NCBI RefSeq assembly: GCF_003977665.1
Contig: NZ_RYYV01000009.1
Coordinates: 62,001 to 126,000, forward strand
From: Dyella choica
GTDB taxonomy: Bacteria; Pseudomonadota; Gammaproteobacteria; Xanthomonadales; Rhodanobacteraceae
Length of the DNA stretch: 64,000 nt
Direction of reading: 5' to 3'
Within the stretch, counting starts at the first letter, position 1. The number at the start of each line of letters is the position of its first letter. A model generated the notes under the pieces. It was not told the origin of the DNA and ran no database searches. It worked only from the letters and a program-made list of their open reading frames with translations. Both the position numbers and the translations under genes were made by a program. Positions 61,819-64,000 of this stretch are shown here, piece after piece.

Positions 61819-63414
61819 ATGGCCATGGAGAAAAACCGGCTTATGCCCCCATCGCAACAAAACCTCGCCGGCAGCAAGCAGGTGTTCGGCATCCTGTTCA
61901 CCGGCTATCTGCTCTTCGTGCTCTACCCGATTCTGCGTGCAGACCGCCCCTGCAACGACGATATGGCACGCATGCTTTCGGGGGCGTACAGCTGGAACGA
62001 CAACGGGCGCCCGCTCACTACCGCCTTGATGCGCCTGCTGGAAGGAAACCTGCCACGCCTGGTCGATTTTTCGCCCATGCCACAGATCCTCGCCATCGCC
62101 CTGCTGGCCTTGGCCGGGGTGCTGATCGCGCGCCGCCACGCCATCCAGTCGCCATGGCTGGCCGCCATGCTCGTGCTGCCTTTGGGCGCGCAGCCGTTTT
62201 TCCTGGAAAACCTCTCGTTCCGCTTTGACGCAGTCGCCATGGGTGCGTCTGTGCTGCTGGCCGTGCTCCCGGTGAGCGTGTGTCGTGACAACCTGCGCGG
62301 CTTCGCCCTGGGAGCGCTTGCGCTGCTCGGTTGCCTGTGCAGCTACCAACCATGCCTGAACGTATTCCTGATCTTCATGCTGCTCGATCTGGTGGCGGCG
62401 CAGGCTCGCGATGAGAAACCGCAGCGTGTGGCGCGACTGGCCGCGTTCTACGTCGGCGAGGCACTGCTGGCCATGCTCGTTTACCAATGGAAGGTGGCGC
62501 CCTCGATCAAGGACTGGATCCACGAGCACAGCCAGATGATCCACAGCCCACAGCAGTGGGACGTGGTCATCGGCAATGCGAAGAACATGGCTGCCTTCCT
62601 GCTTCACGCACTGGCGCGGCGCTGGACGCCCGTACTTGTCTGGCTCCTCGCGCTCACGGCATTGGCTCCCGCCACCATCGGCCTGCATTACGCGTTTGCA
62701 TCCAGCGGGACGCGAACCCAGCCTATGTGGATCAGGTGCGGCCTGGCGCTCTTCGCGATCCTTCTGCCGTTAGTCGCCCTCGCCTGCGTGGCCGGCCCCA
62801 TGTTGCTGCTGGTCTCGCCGATCATTTCGCCAAGGGTGTTTCCCGGGGTGGGCGCACTGATGGTCGCAAGCCTGGTCACCTTGCACATCGCATTGCGCAA
62901 ATGGGGTGCCGGCTGGAGCCATGCGCTCTGCTTCACGGTAGCCGGAGTCTGGGCGCTGGGTATGCTGGGCTTTGCCAGCATCTACGGCAACGCGCTGTCC
63001 GCGCAAAAGCAATATGAAACGCAGATCGCCTCACAGCTTGCCAACGATCTGGCCGAGCTCCAGCAAAAACAGGGCATCACCCGCTTCCTGATGGACGGCT
63101 CGGCCGGCCTGTCGCCGCTTTCCGCCCATGCGGCCGAAGTCTTTCCGGTGCTCAACGTCCTGGTCTCGCCCTACCTGGTGGGGAACGACTTCCACTCGCG
63201 CAATTTCGTCAAGCTGTTCGGCACCGGACTGGACGAGGCCAGGCAGGATCCGACCGGCAATGCCGCGGCCGACGCGCTGCTGCTGCGTGCCTGTGATGCG
63301 CCGGCCGTCTACGTGAGAAACCGTTACGCGCTGCGCGTGGTCGACACTACCGCCGTGGTGACCTTCCCGGGCGGGCGTCCCTTGTCCTGTCCGGGCGGCT
63401 CGTCGAAGTCCTGA
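61819..63414 (+). CDS. GtrII-like polytopic membrane protein (glucosyltransferase domain)
   Basis: This 531-residue protein has about ten membrane segments starting with QVFGILFTGYLLFVLYPILR. The first loop has DRPCNDDMARMLSGAYSWND, with acidic residues typical of the GT-C/GtrII group that moves glucose from a lipid carrier to O-antigen. NGRPLTTALMRLLEG and SFRFDAVAMGASVLL are family-like. A soluble C-terminal region of about 120 residues lies outside. The usual partner genes gtrA and gtrB are not next to it. ATG 61825 is an alternative start. Confidence 0.8.
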   Translation: MAMEKNRLMPPSQQNLAGSKQVFGILFTGYLLFVLYPILRADRPCNDDMARMLSGAYSWNDNGRPLTTALMRLLEGNLPRLVDFSPMPQILAIALLALAGVLIARRHAIQSPWLAAMLVLPLGAQPFFLENLSFRFDAVAMGASVLLAVLPVSVCRDNLRGFALGALALLGCLCSYQPCLNVFLIFMLLDLVAAQARDEKPQRVARLAAFYVGEALLAMLVYQWKVAPSIKDWIHEHSQMIHSPQQWDVVIGNAKNMAAFLLHALARRWTPVLVWLLALTALAPATIGLHYAFASSGTRTQPMWIRCGLALFAILLPLVALACVAGPMLLLVSPIISPRVFPGVGALMVASLVTLHIALRKWGAGWSHALCFTVAGVWALGMLGFASIYGNALSAQKQYETQIASQLANDLAELQQKQGITRFLMDGSAGLSPLSAHAAEVFPVLNVLVSPYLVGNDFHSRNFVKLFGTGLDEARQDPTGNAAADALLLRACDAPAVYVRNRYALRVVDTTAVVTFPGGRPLSCPGGSSKS

Positions 63415-63485
63415 GCCGCCCCCATCGCAGCCCAAGCGGCATCCTGCCACGGGGAATACGATGGTCGGGGGAGTATCATGGCGGC

Positions 63486-63896
63486 ATGCAAGATGCAAAG
63501 CTCGATGCTGCACAAATCGCTCGACTCGTTGATCGCTTTTACGAGAAGGTGCGCGCCGATTCCCTGCTCGGCCCCGTGTTCAATGCCGCCGTTCACGACT
63601 GGGTCGAACACAAGCTCACGCTGACTTCCTTCTGGTGTTCCGTAGCTTTAGGCGCCAATAGTTATCGCGGAAACCCAATGGCCGTTCATCGCATGCTGCA
63701 CGGCATCCGCACCGAACATTTCGAGCGCTGGCTGTCGCTGTGGCAGAACACCACGCGCGAGGAACTGGACGAAGCCGGCGCCAGACTGATGCTTGGGCAC
63801 GCCGACCGTATCGGGCGCAGCCTGCGGCTGGGCATGGGCCTGCAGGAACGCATTGGCGTGCGCCCATTCTCCATTCCAGTGATCGGGCGCGGCTAG
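63486..63896 (+). CDS. Group III truncated haemoglobin
   Basis: This 136-residue globin has the group III pattern: IARLVDRFYEKVRADSLLGP, VFNAAVHDWVEHKLTLTSFW (B and E helices with His), YRGNPMAVHRML (proximal His region) and HFERWLSLWQNTTREELDEA. The family binds oxygen and often serves in protection against NO or as an electron-transfer partner. It starts 72 nt after the GtrII-like gene and is probably an independent unit. A repeat follows. Confidence 0.92.
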   Translation: MQDAKLDAAQIARLVDRFYEKVRADSLLGPVFNAAVHDWVEHKLTLTSFWCSVALGANSYRGNPMAVHRMLHGIRTEHFERWLSLWQNTTREELDEAGARLMLGHADRIGRSLRLGMGLQERIGVRPFSIPVIGRG

Positions 63897-63943
63897 GCAC
63901 ACGCCCCGGCATTGACCTGCCGCCCCGTACGTCGGGCGCTGTT

Positions 63944-64000
63944 CGCGTAGGCTGGGATGACAATCCCAGCTTTGATCGCAGCCAACCGATGCTGGGATTG
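63944..64000. repeat. Nested-palindrome repeat, copy D, cut by the window end
   Basis: The left arm CGCGTAGGCTGGGATGACAA continues to 63970, and the right arm GCTGGGATTG begins at 63991 and runs off the window. It is nearly identical to copy A at 5948. Confidence 0.85.

Noticed and set aside
61687-62688. N-terminal extension of the 2OG oxygenase by 334 codons
   Set aside because: The extension is antisense to the GtrII-like gene and lacks any motif; ATG 61686 gives the normal family start.

Overview
The window is a stretch of GC-rich gammaproteobacterial chromosome. Gene content points to the order Xanthomonadales and probably the family Rhodanobacteraceae (Dyella, Luteibacter, Frateuria or Rhodanobacter type). 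The pointers are a CydP-CydA-CydB-CydX oxidase operon, a Clp-like CRP regulator, two large TonB-dependent receptors, the zapA-6S RNA-fau order, split trp genes (trpGDC apart from trpE) and many short palindromic intergenic repeats. This placement is inference from gene families and order; no database search was possible.

Layout. 1-3.95 kb: the 3' part of pepQ, then cydPABX behind a promoter with an FNR-type box. 4-10 kb: a Tat-type alpha/beta hydrolase divergent from an XRE regulator, a phosphocholine-type phospholipase C, pepP and ygfB. 10.2-14.1 kb: a ZapB-like coiled-coil gene, zapA, 6S RNA, fau, an EVE-domain gene, a wrecked GH31 glycosidase and rpiA. 14.2-24.2 kb: two TonB-dependent receptors flanking a four-gene PspA/YbjQ cluster. 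24.3-29.4 kb: a lower-GC accessory stretch of small orphan genes and a fasciclin protein, ending at tRNA-Gln, whose 3' end is duplicated nearby. 29.4-33.1 kb: rpsI, rplM, a GlcF-like iron-sulfur protein, coq7 and speD. 33.5-36.1 kb: a Clp/CRP regulator, a MarR-GNAT fusion and a HAD phosphatase. 36.1-43.7 kb: trpC, trpD and trpG, then an isochorismatase/pirin/LysR insert, a secreted chorismate-lyase-like protein and trpE. 43.8-47.3 kb: a PdsS/PdsR-type two-component system with a small secreted protein between the two genes. 48-52 kb: rpe, djlA, a cytochrome c, purC and membrane-protein genes. 52.2-60.7 kb: a central carbon cluster (tkt, class I fba, pyk, gap) interleaved with an outer-membrane barrel, a TonB-C-like protein and an S1/P1 nuclease. 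60.8-64 kb: a 2OG-Fe(II) oxygenase, a GtrII-like membrane protein and a truncated haemoglobin.

The most interesting candidate is a short intergenic transcription unit at about 25.46-25.67 kb. It has an 18-bp palindrome resembling the GacA upstream activating sequence, then a plausible promoter. About 130 nt follow with four GGA motifs, one being ACAGGGATGT in a hairpin loop, the CsrA/RsmA target consensus, and then a Rho-independent terminator. This is the architecture of an RsmY/RsmZ-type RNA that titrates CsrA/RsmA.

Other points worth a second look are the PspA plus four-YbjQ-domain cluster, the FNR-controlled cyd promoter with a leader ORF, the secreted chorismate-lyase-like protein coupled to trpE, and the 16-bp tRNA-Gln tail duplication. 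So are at least five copies of a roughly 75-bp nested-palindrome repeat, and short GC palindromes that have entered or ended coding sequences. No rRNA, CRISPR array, transposase or integrase was seen.
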